A DNA stretch of 64,000 bases, taken from the NCBI GenBank assembly GCA_963556065.3, contig CAUVYH020000010.1:105266-169265 (forward strand), written 5' to 3'. Origin of the DNA: JBAXTE01 sp963556065. GTDB taxonomy: Bacteria; Bacteroidota; Bacteroidia; Bacteroidales; WCHB1-69. The notes below the pieces were generated by a model. It did no database searches and was not told where the DNA came from. It worked only from the letters and a program-made list of their open reading frames with translations. The translations under genes were made by a program, and so were the position numbers. Positions 25,996 through 35,698 of the stretch are shown here, one piece after another (within the stretch, counting starts at the first letter, position 1; each line of letters starts with the position of its first letter).

Positions 25996-26895
25996 TTAAT
26001 ATCGTGGATGATGGTGTAAGATCGTTTCTTTTAAAAAACTTCGGTCTAAGTGAGTGTAGATTTCAGTGGTTGTTATCGATTCGTGTCCCAGCATTTCCTG
26101 CACGGCCCTTAGATCGGCTCCGCCCTCTATTAAATGCGTTGCAAAAGAGTGTCGAAATGTGTGGGGGCTAATATGCTTATGTATTCCTGCCTTTAAAGTG
26201 TATTCTTTTATAATATTAAAAATCATTACCCTCGATAGCCGGCTTCCTCTTCGATTTAAAAAGACAAAATCCTCTTGTCCTTTTTTTATTTCTATTTTAT
26301 TCCGAATTTCTTGCAAGTAAATACTGATATTTTTTTCGGCAATGCTCCCAATAGGAATTAACCGCTCTTTATCCCCTTTTCCTATTACCCTAATAAAGCC
26401 TTCATTAAAGTAAAGTCCCGATATTTTTAAATCGCACAGTTCCGAAACACGTAATCCACAACCGTAAAGCGTTTCGATAATTGCTTTATTGCGCGTGCCT
26501 TCGGGTGTACTCAAATCAATAGCTTCAATAATCGTATTAATCTCTGTTACGGATAAAGTGTCGGGAAGTTTTCTGCCAACTTTTGGCGTATCAATCAATT
26601 CAACAGGAGAAGCGTTGATGACATCTTCGAGAATCAAATGCTTAAAAAAAGACTTCAGTCCGGAAATAATTCTTGCCTGAGACCGTGCACTCATCCCAAT
26701 CTCATTAATCCATTTTAAAAACGATTGCACATCAATTAGTGATAATTCTTCTATTGGCTTATCAATATTTGCAAACGATAAAAAGCGAATAAAAAGGTCA
26801 ATGTCGTGCAAATAGGCATCAATTGTGTTCTTTGATAATGATTTTTCGAGAAAAAGAAAACTGCGATACCCTTTAATATACTGAGATAGGTTCAT
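25996..26895 (-). CDS. xerD: Tyrosine recombinase XerD
   Basis: A 299-residue housekeeping recombinase that, with a partner, resolves chromosome dimers at dif. The N-terminal SAM-like DNA-binding domain includes LEKSLSKNTIDAYLHDIDLF, and the catalytic domain has YGCGLRVSELCDL (first Arg), a Lys in the beta-hairpin (VIGKGDKERLIPIG), HTFRHSFATHLIEGGADL, LGHESITTTEIYTH with the Tyr nucleophile. ATG 26895 (MNLSQYIKGYRSF) is preferred to the upstream GTG at 27003, which would add 36 residues overlapping the tRNA-Asp promoter. It lies between two tRNA genes but shows no sign of an integrative element. Confidence 0.92.
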   Translation of the reverse strand: MNLSQYIKGYRSFLFLEKSLSKNTIDAYLHDIDLFIRFLSFANIDKPIEELSLIDVQSFLKWINEIGMSARSQARIISGLKSFFKHLILEDVINASPVELIDTPKVGRKLPDTLSVTEINTIIEAIDLSTPEGTRNKAIIETLYGCGLRVSELCDLKISGLYFNEGFIRVIGKGDKERLIPIGSIAEKNISIYLQEIRNKIEIKKGQEDFVFLNRRGSRLSRVMIFNIIKEYTLKAGIHKHISPHTFRHSFATHLIEGGADLRAVQEMLGHESITTTEIYTHLDRSFLKETILHHHPRY

Positions 26896-26964
26896 TTTAA
26901 AGTAATTGATTTTTAGACACTGACAAAGATATGTAAAAAAAGATCGTTTTTTATTGAAAAAATA

Positions 26965-26996
26965 TTTGGTGGTTAAAAATAAAAGTTTTACTTTTG
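26965..26996 (+). promoter_or_regulatory. Promoter of tRNA-Asp
   Basis: TTTG (26965-26968), 20 bases, then TACTTTTG (26989-26996), 36 bases before the mature tRNA. A full consensus match. Confidence 0.8.
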
Positions 26997-27032
26997 CACT
27001 CACAATTCGTTCATCGTATTAGTTGAACTCAT

Positions 27033-27106
27033 GGTTCGGTAGTTCAGTTGGTTAGAATACGTGCCTGTCACGCACGGGGTCGCGGGTTCGAGTCCCGTCC
27101 GGACCG
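27033..27106 (+). tRNA. tRNA-Asp (anticodon GTC)
   Basis: Plus strand, 74 bases, CCA not encoded. The acceptor GGTTCGG pairs with CCGGACC (one G-T). D-arm AGTTCAGTTGGTTAGAATAC, anticodon loop CTGTCAC giving GTC, T-arm CGGGTTCGAGTCCCG. Confidence 0.96.
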
Positions 27107-27108
27107 CA

Positions 27109-27137
27109 AAAAAAGCGCAAAATTTGCGCTTTTTTTA
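27109..27137 (+). terminator. Terminator after tRNA-Asp
   Basis: AAAGCGCAAA and TTTGCGCTTT form a near-perfect palindrome followed by a T run, directly after the tRNA. It is symmetrical enough to work on both strands. Confidence 0.8.
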
Positions 27138-27376
27138 TTTGTGTAAATACAATGTTTACATCCTGCAAGATTTTTATAGAAACTCCATTTGGGTGAAAAT
27201 CAAAATAAATATATCGCAATAGAAATCGGGATCATTATTGCTTGCTTACATTACGTACTTACTAAAAAAATGAGCAGAACTAATCTCCATAATTTGAAAA
27301 AAAATCATCGGGCAATGAAATAAAAAACTTAAATTTGCAACTTAAAAAATTGAAGATCGTGGAAAGAAAATTACTT

Positions 27377-29699
27377 ATGTCTAAGTTGAAAGTTGTTTTT
27401 TCAAAAATAAGAGCCCTTTTTAAAATCATATTAAAACCGTTTTCTATAAAAGGATTAAAGTGGTATTGGAAAATTCCAAAGATTGTAATGAACTTTATTA
27501 TTATTGTCTTGGTCTTTGCCTTTTTGGTAAACATTAATTTTTTATGGTTGTTTGGTCGAACCCCCAGCGTCAAAGAAGTTTACAATCCCGAGCAGAATAT
27601 TGCTTCGGAGTTGTATTCGGCCGATGGAAAATTAATTGGTAAATTTTTTAATGAAAATCGTGTGCCGGTGGCCTTAAAAGAGGTATCGCCAATTTTTATA
27701 AAAGTGCTTATTAATACCGAGGATATTCGATTTTATGAACATCACGGAGTGGATGTGAAGGCTACTTTTGCTATTTTCTGGTCGATGTTTAAAGGCGAGA
27801 AACGGGGAGGAAGTACACTGACTCAACAGCTTGTAAAGAATATGTATAAAACTCGGGCAAAAGATTCTCGCGGGCTGCTCGGGCATATTCCATACATAAA
27901 CACGGCAGTGGCTAAAATAAAGGAAATAATAACTTCCGTAAAAATAGAAATGAATTACAGCAAAGATGAAATTTTGCTCATGTACTTAAACACTGTTGAC
28001 TTTGGAAATAATACCTTCGGAATCAAGACTGCGGCGAAAACCTATTTCAACAAAAAACCATCTATGTTAAACATTCAGGAAAGTGCCGTATTGGTGGGAC
28101 TATTAAAAGCGCCGACCTATTATAATCCGCTCCAAAATAAGAAAAATGCGCTAAGGCGAAGAAATACAATTTTTCAGCAATTGGCTAAATCGGAAATAAT
28201 TACGAAGAAAAGTGCAGACTCTCTTACAAAATTACCGATTGAGTTGGATTATAATGTAGAGGAAAACTATGATGGGGAAGCCATTTATTTTCGCCAATCA
28301 GTGGCGAATCAACTTAAGAAATGGTTGAAAGAAAATAAAGTCGATTTGTATGGAGATGGTATAAAAATATATACCACTCTGGATAGCAGAATGCAAAAAT
28401 ATGCAGAAGATGCCGCTAAGGAGCACATGAAAAGCTTACAAAAACGTTTTTTTAATCACTGGGACGGAGAAAACCCATGGCGAAATAATTCAGGAGAAGA
28501 GATTCCGAACTTTCTTGAAAATGAAATTAAAAAAGGGAAGCAATTTGCTTATTTAGCTAAGAAATTTAATGCCAATAAAGATTCCATTGATTATTATTTG
28601 AATGTAAAAAAAACGAATGACGGTTTTTACTTGGCGTGGAGACAAGGATACAACTTTTAGTACAATGGACTCGTTACGCTATTACAAGCATATTTTGCAG
28701 GCCGGATTTTTAGCTATAGAACCTCAAACCGGTTATGTAAAAGCATGGGTGGGAGGCCCCAATTTTAATTACTTTAAGTACGATCATGTTCGTCAGTTTA
28801 AGCGTCAACCCGGTTCTACCTTTAAAGCATTTGTTTATGCTGCGGCCATGGAGTTGAACGGATGGTCGCCTTGTGATATGATTAAAGACGAAGCATCCAC
28901 CATTAATTATGTTGAAAAAGGGGTGAAGAAAAGCTGGACACCCAACAATGCCGAAGGGGCTTATTCGGGAAAAACCGTTACGCTGAAAAATGCATTTGCC
29001 CGTTCTATTAATTCCGTATCCGTGCAGCTTACAAATGAGCTTGGTTGGAGAAAGGTGATAGAAATCGCTCACAAAATGGGAATTACATCCGCCTTAGCAG
29101 ATGTGCCTTCAATCTGTCTAGGCTCAAGCGATGTTTCTCTTTTTGAGCTTCTTGCAGCATATTGCCCATTCGTGAACGAAGGTTATCGAATAGATCCCGT
29201 ATTGGTTACTAAAATTACGGATAGAAAAGGGAAGATACTTTACGAGTATAAGCCCAAAAAAGAGCGTGTTCTAAGCTATGAAACTTCTTTTCTGATGACC
29301 CAATTGTTATTGGGCGGGCTTTCTGAACCGGGAGGTACAACAGGCGCTTTATGGGAACATAAGATATTTGATTGGGACACCGATTTCGGTGGAAAAACAG
29401 GAACCTCTTCACAGCAATCGGATGGATGGTTTATTGGGGTTACGCCTAATTTAATTGCCGGAGTTTGGGTTGGCAATGATGACCGTTCCATTCATTTTAG
29501 AAATATGGATGAGGGTGAAGGCTGCAAGACCGCAACTCCGATTTTTGGGAAATTTTTCGAACGACTTCTTCCCGATGACCGATTTGCTCAATACAGAGGT
29601 CGGTTCCCTAAAAAACCGAAAGAGAAAATAAAACGTAGCTACATGTGTCATACCAAAGCTACGAAAAAAGATAAAGGGGAAGCTTCTGAAGAGGAATAA
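27377..29699 (+). CDS. Penicillin-binding protein 1A (one frameshift)
   Basis: Bifunctional peptidoglycan synthase of about 774 residues. A transmembrane anchor (about 38-60) is followed by the GT51 glycosyltransferase domain (NTEDIRFYEHHGVD with the catalytic Glu, GGSTLTQQLVKNMY) and a transpeptidase domain with SxxK in QPGSTFKAFVYAAA, SxN in FARSINSVSVQL and FGGKTGTSSQQSDGW. The reading frame breaks at the A8 run 28606-28613: seven A would read VKKRMTVFTWRGD and restore it. A TAAATTTG -7 box (27330-27337) lies upstream, so the ATG at 27377 (MSKLKVVF) is chosen over a TTG at 27335. Probably a sequence error, since both catalytic halves are intact. Confidence 0.9.
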
Positions 29700-29742
29700 T
29701 TCACCTCTCTGTATCAAGAATGACCAACGAAATTTGTGATTT

Positions 29743-30990
29743 TTATTTTTTTCCTGCAGAATTCACGGTCTTAACGCCGATAAGCTTATCGGCAATAGCT
29801 CCATCGGGACGGTAGTACATAAATATGGTGTAGTCATTTTCTGTTTCCCAATGATTGCCCTCCATTACTTCAACATTTCCAACAAAGTTTCCTTTGGGGA
29901 CGAAAATATATTGGTAATTGTAATATCCCTGTTTAACCATCAGTGCTCCCTGATACCCTCCTAGCTTCTGGTTGTACGTCATCATTGCTTCCGGAATATA
30001 TTTCCATTGAGTCAGTTCTCCGAAAATGTAAATGGTTCCAGGATCAAGCAGAGGCTGCATCGGAATAAAAAAGTGAACCCAAACGTATTCGGCGGTCATT
30101 TGATTGTCGTAATCTTCGGTTTTAAAATATTGACGGCCGTTGATGTCGGTTACCGATTCGTATGCCTGATATCTTCGTTGTTTGTCTGCATATAAGAACG
30201 CATGGTTCCCATTGTCACGAAGTTCGAGCGCTTCAACATGATCGAGTTTGTAGCGGACACTTTTAATGTCAAATCCACGGAATTCGGATCCGCCGTCAAA
30301 CACATTCTCTTTATCGTAATCGTAAATCAGTTCATCGGAATTTGATGAAGAGGGACGGAGAGATACCATATTATCGGTACGTCCGTTTTGTTGAATAAAC
30401 AGCTTTACATTTGCAGTGTTGGTAATGGTACTTTTGCCGACTACGATATCCAATTCCTGCTTTTTTAGTTTCTCGGATAAGTCTGTAGCTTGCTTGATAT
30501 TGGCATTGATAGAAACAGGTGTAGCCTCAGCAACATAAAATTTTTTGGTAAATAAAGGTTCTTCTTCGTTTTCGGCGTAAACGGAAACAATGTAATTTCC
30601 GGACTTTAAGATTTTAATATTGTCGTTTGGAAAAGAAACCTCGTAATGAACGTAATCTTTTAAAGTATTGTTGGAGTATGTAATATTGGTGATTTGCTCG
30701 TTTGTAAACGGTTCAACATACTCGCTTTTTAGGTAATCACTAGTTTTCCAATCGGCATTACAATGGATGATTGTATAAGTATAAAAATTACCTTTAGTCC
30801 CAAATTCATCAAAGGCGAGGGTTAATTGGTCTCCGTTTCCAAGAGTGATGATGGGATATGAGAGATTAAAGCCGGTACGATAGAGTTGCAGTGAGTGGAT
30901 GCTCTTATCATAAATGGTGTCTGAGTATGTTGTTTGGCTATATAGTGAATTTGTTAAAACAAATAAGAACAAGACGAAACATTTTTTCAT
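29743..30990 (-). CDS. DUF5103 domain secreted protein
   Basis: A 415-residue exported protein (signal peptide 1-19, ending SLYSQ) of the Bacteroidota family DUF5103. It is beta-rich, with an N-terminal domain (TLGNGDQLTLAFDEFG, YTYTIIHCNADWKTSDYL) and a C-terminal domain that looks like a carbohydrate-binding/E-set fold (IYIFGELTQWKYIPEAMM, YNYQYIFVP). No enzyme motif and no sorting domain. It is convergent with PBP1A and divergent from nqrA. Its role is unknown. Confidence 0.82.
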   Translation of the reverse strand: MKKCFVLFLFVLTNSLYSQTTYSDTIYDKSIHSLQLYRTGFNLSYPIITLGNGDQLTLAFDEFGTKGNFYTYTIIHCNADWKTSDYLKSEYVEPFTNEQITNITYSNNTLKDYVHYEVSFPNDNIKILKSGNYIVSVYAENEEEPLFTKKFYVAEATPVSINANIKQATDLSEKLKKQELDIVVGKSTITNTANVKLFIQQNGRTDNMVSLRPSSSNSDELIYDYDKENVFDGGSEFRGFDIKSVRYKLDHVEALELRDNGNHAFLYADKQRRYQAYESVTDINGRQYFKTEDYDNQMTAEYVWVHFFIPMQPLLDPGTIYIFGELTQWKYIPEAMMTYNQKLGGYQGALMVKQGYYNYQYIFVPKGNFVGNVEVMEGNHWETENDYTIFMYYRPDGAIADKLIGVKTVNSAGKK

Positions 30991-31114
30991 ATCTTTGGTT
31001 TTGGAAATAACAGTAAAAGTATAAATTATTTTAGAAATGCTTGAACATTTGAAAAAATAAACTTGTTGTACGCTTAATTATAATTTGATTCACACAAAAA
31101 ATTTAGAAATCTAT

Positions 31115-32449
31115 ATGCCAAAAAAAATTACGATTAAAAAAGGGTTGGATATTCCCCTGAAAGGATTGGCAAATAAACAATGTGAAAAAATAGTTTCTTC
31201 TTTTTATTCAATTAAACCTACAGATTTTGTAGGCGTTACTCCAAAGTTGCTGGTAAATGCTGGAGATTCTGTCTGTATCGGTTCTGCGCTTTTTTATTCT
31301 AAAGCGAATGAACGGATTAAATTTGTCTCTCCTGTGTCGGGGACAATTGTAGATATTAAACGCGGTGAAAAAAGAATAATTCAGGAAATTATTATTCGCG
31401 ACGATGAAAAAAAGGAGCAAAATAATGCTTTAAATCCAAAATCAGAGCATAAAGAGTCAATTATCACATCACTTCTTGAAGCCGGCTTATGGCCTATGAT
31501 TCGCCAGAGGCCCTACCATATTATTGCAAATCCGACGGATGAACCTAAAGCCATTTTTATTTCGGGGTTCGACTCTGCTCCGCTGGCCCCCGATTATGAT
31601 TTTATTGCAAAAGATAAAATACCGCAAATACAGGCTGGAATAGATGTGCTAAAAACCCTCACGCAAGGTAGAGTTTGGTTGAGTTTGCGCAATGCAGATT
31701 CTCCTTTAAACAATATAAAAAATGCGGAAATTAATTATTTTCAGGGACCGCATCCTGCCGGAAATGTGGGCACACAGATTCATCATCTCAACCCTATAAA
31801 TAAGGGAGAAGAGGTGTGGATCGTAAATCTTTTGGATCTGATTATTATTGGTAATTATTTTCTAACCGGTACCCTCGATTTTTCAAAGACCATTGCTTTC
31901 ACCGGCCCCTCTGCCGTTTTTCCTCAATACTTTCAGGTAATAATGGGGCAATCGATAGCGGAAATAATCAGCTCAAATGTTACGGAAGAAAACAACCGTT
32001 TTATCAGTGGAAATGTGCTTACCGGCAGTAAAATCGAACAGTCGGGATATTTGGGTTTTTACGATTACCAACTTACGGTAATTCCCGAAGGTAATTATTA
32101 CGAATTTATGGGATGGATTGCTCCCGGTTTTGATAAATTTAGTCTGTCACGTACTTTTTTCTCTTGGCTCACTCCGAAACGAAAGTATTCGCTCGACACC
32201 AATTATCATGGGGAACTTAGAAATTTTGTAGTTACCGGTCAGTACGAAAAAGTGTTTCCTTGGGACATCCTTCCTGTGCAACTGCTCAAAGCGATTATTA
32301 TCGGAGATGTTGAAATGATGGAAAATTTGGGGATTTATGAGGTAGCCGAAGAGGATTTTGCATTGTGCGAATACGTTTGCACTTCTAAAATCGAATCGCA
32401 ACAGCTTGTTCGTAAAGGAATTGAAATGATGCAAAAGGAGATGAGTTAA
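31115..32449 (+). CDS. nqrA: Na+-translocating NADH:quinone reductase subunit A
   Basis: A 444-residue cytoplasmic-face subunit of Na+-NQR, which oxidises NADH, reduces quinone and pumps sodium out. The N-terminus KKGLDIPLKG, FVSPVSGTIVDIKRG and GLWPMIRQRPYH are typical. ATG 31115 (MPKKITIKKG) matches family starts; a TTG at 31085 would add ten atypical residues. First gene of nqrABCDEF, which all lie on the plus strand with gaps of 2-36 bases, so the complex is made from one transcript. Confidence 0.95.
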   Translation: MPKKITIKKGLDIPLKGLANKQCEKIVSSFYSIKPTDFVGVTPKLLVNAGDSVCIGSALFYSKANERIKFVSPVSGTIVDIKRGEKRIIQEIIIRDDEKKEQNNALNPKSEHKESIITSLLEAGLWPMIRQRPYHIIANPTDEPKAIFISGFDSAPLAPDYDFIAKDKIPQIQAGIDVLKTLTQGRVWLSLRNADSPLNNIKNAEINYFQGPHPAGNVGTQIHHLNPINKGEEVWIVNLLDLIIIGNYFLTGTLDFSKTIAFTGPSAVFPQYFQVIMGQSIAEIISSNVTEENNRFISGNVLTGSKIEQSGYLGFYDYQLTVIPEGNYYEFMGWIAPGFDKFSLSRTFFSWLTPKRKYSLDTNYHGELRNFVVTGQYEKVFPWDILPVQLLKAIIIGDVEMMENLGIYEVAEEDFALCEYVCTSKIESQQLVRKGIEMMQKEMS

Positions 32450-32465
32450 CAGAAACCGAAAAAAT

Positions 32466-33614
32466 ATGAAATCACTTAGAAATTACGTAGATAAAATAAA
32501 ACCGAACTTTCAGAAAGGTGGAAAATTATATCTGTTTAGATCCACATTCGACGCTTTTGAAACATTTTTGTTTGTTCCGAATCACGTCACCGGAAAAGGT
32601 GCTCATATTCGGGATGGAATTGATCTTAAAAGAACTATGGTGTTTGTTGTAATAGCGCTTATGCCTGCTTTGTTTTTTGGAATGTATAATGTAGGCTATC
32701 AGCATTTTCTTTCGTATGGGCAACATGTTGGTTTTGGAAGCACCCTTTGGTTCGGATTTTTAAAAGTATTTCCAATTGTTGTTGTATCGTATATCTCTTG
32801 TTTGGGCGTGGAGTTTGTTTCCGCTCAGATTAACGGACACACGGTAAACGAAGGGGCATTGGTTACAGGAATGTTGATTCCGTTAATATTGCCGCCGGAC
32901 ATTCCGTTGTGGATGGTTGCAGTGGCTTGTGTTTTTTCTATTATTTTCAGTAAAGAGGTGTTTGGGGGTACGGGAATGAATTTTCTCAATCCTGCGCTTG
33001 TAGCACGTGCATTTATCTTTTTTGCGTATCCGGCAAATATGACGGGCGAAAAAGTTTGGATTGCCGATAAACTGGATGCTTTTTCGGGCGCAACAGCACT
33101 TGGTAATGCGGCTTCCGGACAATTTGATAAAATTCCCGACATGCAAACGCTCTTCTTTGGATTAATTCCGGGGAGCATTGGTGAGACTTCTAAGTTGGCA
33201 ATTCTTTTGGGTGCCGTATTTTTAATCTGGACGGGAATCGGTAGCCTGAGAATAATGCTTTCAGCTGTAATAGGAATGCTGGCTACCGGATTTTTATTTA
33301 ATGCACTGAGTATAAACGCATATATGCAGGTGTCTCCGATGCAGCACTTAGTTATGGGCGGATTCCTTTTTGGCGTGGTGTTTATGGCTACCGATCCGGT
33401 ATCGGCATCGCAAACGCCAACAGGTAAGATTATATACGGACTACTGATCGGATTCTTTACCATGATGGTCAGGGTAATCAATCCGGCTTACCCAGAAGGC
33501 ACAATGCTGGCAATTTTACTGATGAATGTATTTGCTCCGTTAATCGATTATTTTGTGGTACAATCAAATATTAAACGTCGGTTGAAGCGCACGAAAATAA
33601 AAGTTAAATCTTAA
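32466..33614 (+). CDS. nqrB: Na+-translocating NADH:quinone reductase subunit B
   Basis: A 382-residue membrane subunit with about ten helices. It carries a covalently bound FMN on the Thr of the SGAT motif (LDAFSGATALGN) and non-covalent riboflavin, and forms much of the sodium path. Further signatures are GTGMNFLNPALVARAF and ATDPVSASQTPTG. It sits 16 bases after nqrA. Confidence 0.96.
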   Translation: MKSLRNYVDKIKPNFQKGGKLYLFRSTFDAFETFLFVPNHVTGKGAHIRDGIDLKRTMVFVVIALMPALFFGMYNVGYQHFLSYGQHVGFGSTLWFGFLKVFPIVVVSYISCLGVEFVSAQINGHTVNEGALVTGMLIPLILPPDIPLWMVAVACVFSIIFSKEVFGGTGMNFLNPALVARAFIFFAYPANMTGEKVWIADKLDAFSGATALGNAASGQFDKIPDMQTLFFGLIPGSIGETSKLAILLGAVFLIWTGIGSLRIMLSAVIGMLATGFLFNALSINAYMQVSPMQHLVMGGFLFGVVFMATDPVSASQTPTGKIIYGLLIGFFTMMVRVINPAYPEGTMLAILLMNVFAPLIDYFVVQSNIKRRLKRTKIKVKS

Positions 33615-33626
33615 ATCTTAAAACTT

Positions 33627-34367
33627 ATGTTTAGCAATAAATACATATTCATATATGCATCGGTAATGGTGGTGGTGGTGGCTTTGCTTTTAGCTACAAC
33701 GGCTACAGTGTTGAAACCGGCTCAGGATAATAATGTTAAGATAGAAAAGATGCAGCAAATTTTAAAATCTGCAAACATTTTGGTTGAACCGAAAGCGACC
33801 ATTGCTGCGTATGAAAAATATATCATTCGTGAATTGGCGGTGAATAATAAAGGCGTTATTGTGGCTGAGTATGCTAATAAAAAGCAGGAAAAAGGAGATA
33901 TTCGGCCCTTTGATATTAACCTAAAAGTAGAACTTAAAAAATTTGAAAATAAGGAAGATGCCGTGTTACCGGTATTTGTGTTTAAAGGAGACAAAGGTGA
34001 TACGTTATTTATTTTTTCGTTGTATGGCAAAGGATTATGGGGCCCAATCTGGGGAAATATATCCCTTAAAAGTGATAAAAACACTGTTGCTGGAGTAACA
34101 TTCGGGCACAAAGGAGAAACACCGGGCTTGGGCGCTGAAATTTCCGAGTTACCTTTTCAAAATCAGTTTAAAGGAAAACAAATCTTCGACGAAAATGGAA
34201 TTTTAACTTCGGTTGCCGTGGTTAAAGGAGGTATAAAAAACAGCACGACAATCAAACCGATTCATGGAGTTGATGCCGTTTCCGGAGGAACAATTACCAG
34301 TAATGGAACCAATGATATGTTGAAAAATTGTTTTCATGTTTATGAATCATTCTTAAAAACTAAATAG
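33627..34367 (+). CDS. nqrC: Na+-translocating NADH:quinone reductase subunit C
   Basis: A 246-residue subunit with one N-terminal transmembrane helix (about 5-27) and a periplasmic FMN-binding domain. The FMN acceptor is the Thr in DAVSGGTITSNGT (about residue 222), equivalent to the SGAT motif, with the upstream GLWGPIWGNISL and GETPGLGAEIS loops. ApbE-type flavin transferase is needed for FMN attachment; none is in this window. Confidence 0.95.
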   Translation: MFSNKYIFIYASVMVVVVALLLATTATVLKPAQDNNVKIEKMQQILKSANILVEPKATIAAYEKYIIRELAVNNKGVIVAEYANKKQEKGDIRPFDINLKVELKKFENKEDAVLPVFVFKGDKGDTLFIFSLYGKGLWGPIWGNISLKSDKNTVAGVTFGHKGETPGLGAEISELPFQNQFKGKQIFDENGILTSVAVVKGGIKNSTTIKPIHGVDAVSGGTITSNGTNDMLKNCFHVYESFLKTK

Positions 34368-34369
34368 AT

Positions 34370-35023
34370 ATGAGCGAAAATAAATCATCAAACTCAATTT
34401 TTTCTGCCGCTAACCGTAAACTGCTTTTCGGACCGATTAACTTGAACAATCCAATTACGGTTCAGGTTCTTGGGATTTGCTCTTCGTTAGCGGTTACGGC
34501 CCAAATGAAGCCTGCTTTTGTAATGGGCCTCTCGGTAATGGTTGTTACTGCTTTTTCTAATTTCATCATCTCTTTAATCAGGAATACCATTCCTCCACGA
34601 ATCCGGATAATTGTCCAATTAGTAGTTATTGCAGCTCTTGTTATTGTTGTAGATCAGCTGCTCAAAGCTTATGTATATGATGTAAGCAAACAACTCTCGG
34701 TATTTGTGGGGCTGATTATTACGAATTGTATTCTTATGGGACGGTTGGAAGCCTTTGCCATGGCAAATAAACCCATTCCATCATTTATTGACGGTATTGG
34801 AAACGGCTTAGGCTATGGACTGATTCTGATGATTGTTTCCTTTGTTAGAGAGCTCTTCGGATCCGGATCTATTTGGGGATACCAGATAATTCCACAGTCG
34901 GTTTACGATATGGGATATAAAAACAACGGTTTTATGATTTTGCCACCGATGGCTTTGATTCTAGTCGGTGTAATTATTTGGATTCAGCGCTCTTTTAATA
35001 AAGAACTGATTGAAAAAGACTAA
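34370..35023 (+). CDS. nqrD: Na+-translocating NADH:quinone reductase subunit D
   Basis: A 217-residue membrane subunit of the NqrD/RnfE family with six helices. Signatures are GLIITNCILMGRLEAFAM, including the Cys that helps bind the intramembrane iron centre shared with NqrE, and DGIGNGLGYGLILM. It starts 2 bases after nqrC. Confidence 0.96.
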   Translation: MSENKSSNSIFSAANRKLLFGPINLNNPITVQVLGICSSLAVTAQMKPAFVMGLSVMVVTAFSNFIISLIRNTIPPRIRIIVQLVVIAALVIVVDQLLKAYVYDVSKQLSVFVGLIITNCILMGRLEAFAMANKPIPSFIDGIGNGLGYGLILMIVSFVRELFGSGSIWGYQIIPQSVYDMGYKNNGFMILPPMALILVGVIIWIQRSFNKELIEKD

Positions 35024-35059
35024 TATTAAAATAATCAATCATACAAAGAAATTTTATAT

Positions 35060-35677
35060 ATGGAAAATTTAATCAATATATTTGTCAAGTCTGTTTTTAT
35101 CGACAACATGGTATTTGCATTCTTTTTAGGAATGTGTTCCTTCTTGGCGGTTTCCAAAACAGTTAAGACATCCATTGGATTAGGTATTGCAGTTACCTTT
35201 GTTCAGGTTATCACCGTGCCGGTTAACTGGTTGCTCGAAACCTATCTGCTTAAAGCCGGTGCCTTGTCATGGCTTGGTCCTGAATATGCAGGGTACGACC
35301 TGAGTTTTTTGAGTTTCATTATGTTTATTGCGGTGATTGCCTCATTGGTTCAATTGGTTGAAATGATTGTTGAGCGGTTTTCTCCTGCTCTTTATTCTGC
35401 ACTAGGCATCTTTTTGCCATTGATTGCTGTGAATTGCGCAATTCTCGGGGGATCATTGTTTATGCAGGAGAAAGAATACGAAACAATTGCCGAAGCAACG
35501 GTTTACGGGCTGGGATCTGGCTTTGGCTGGATGGTTGCTATTGTCACGATTGCAGCTATTCGCGAAAAACTCCGCTATTCCAATATTCCAAAGCCATTGC
35601 AGGGGTTAGGCGTGAGCTTTATTATTACCGGATTAATGGCCATCGCTTTCATGAGCTTTTTAGGAATAAAATTATAA
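35060..35677 (+). CDS. nqrE: Na+-translocating NADH:quinone reductase subunit E
   Basis: A 205-residue, six-helix membrane subunit of the NqrE/RnfA family. FFLGMCSFLAVSK and IAVNCAILGGSLFM contain the two conserved Cys that, with those of NqrD, hold the intramembrane Fe centre. The symmetric inverted topology relative to NqrD is characteristic. Confidence 0.96.
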   Translation: MENLINIFVKSVFIDNMVFAFFLGMCSFLAVSKTVKTSIGLGIAVTFVQVITVPVNWLLETYLLKAGALSWLGPEYAGYDLSFLSFIMFIAVIASLVQLVEMIVERFSPALYSALGIFLPLIAVNCAILGGSLFMQEKEYETIAEATVYGLGSGFGWMVAIVTIAAIREKLRYSNIPKPLQGLGVSFIITGLMAIAFMSFLGIKL

Positions 35678-35698
35678 ATACACGAAAAAGAATCGACT

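Noticed and set aside
25821..27106. An integrative element between tRNA-Lys and tRNA-Asp, with the tyrosine recombinase as its integrase
   Set aside because: The recombinase has the length and motifs of housekeeping XerD, both tRNAs are complete with their own promoters, no duplicated tRNA end is present, and no phage or transfer gene is nearby.
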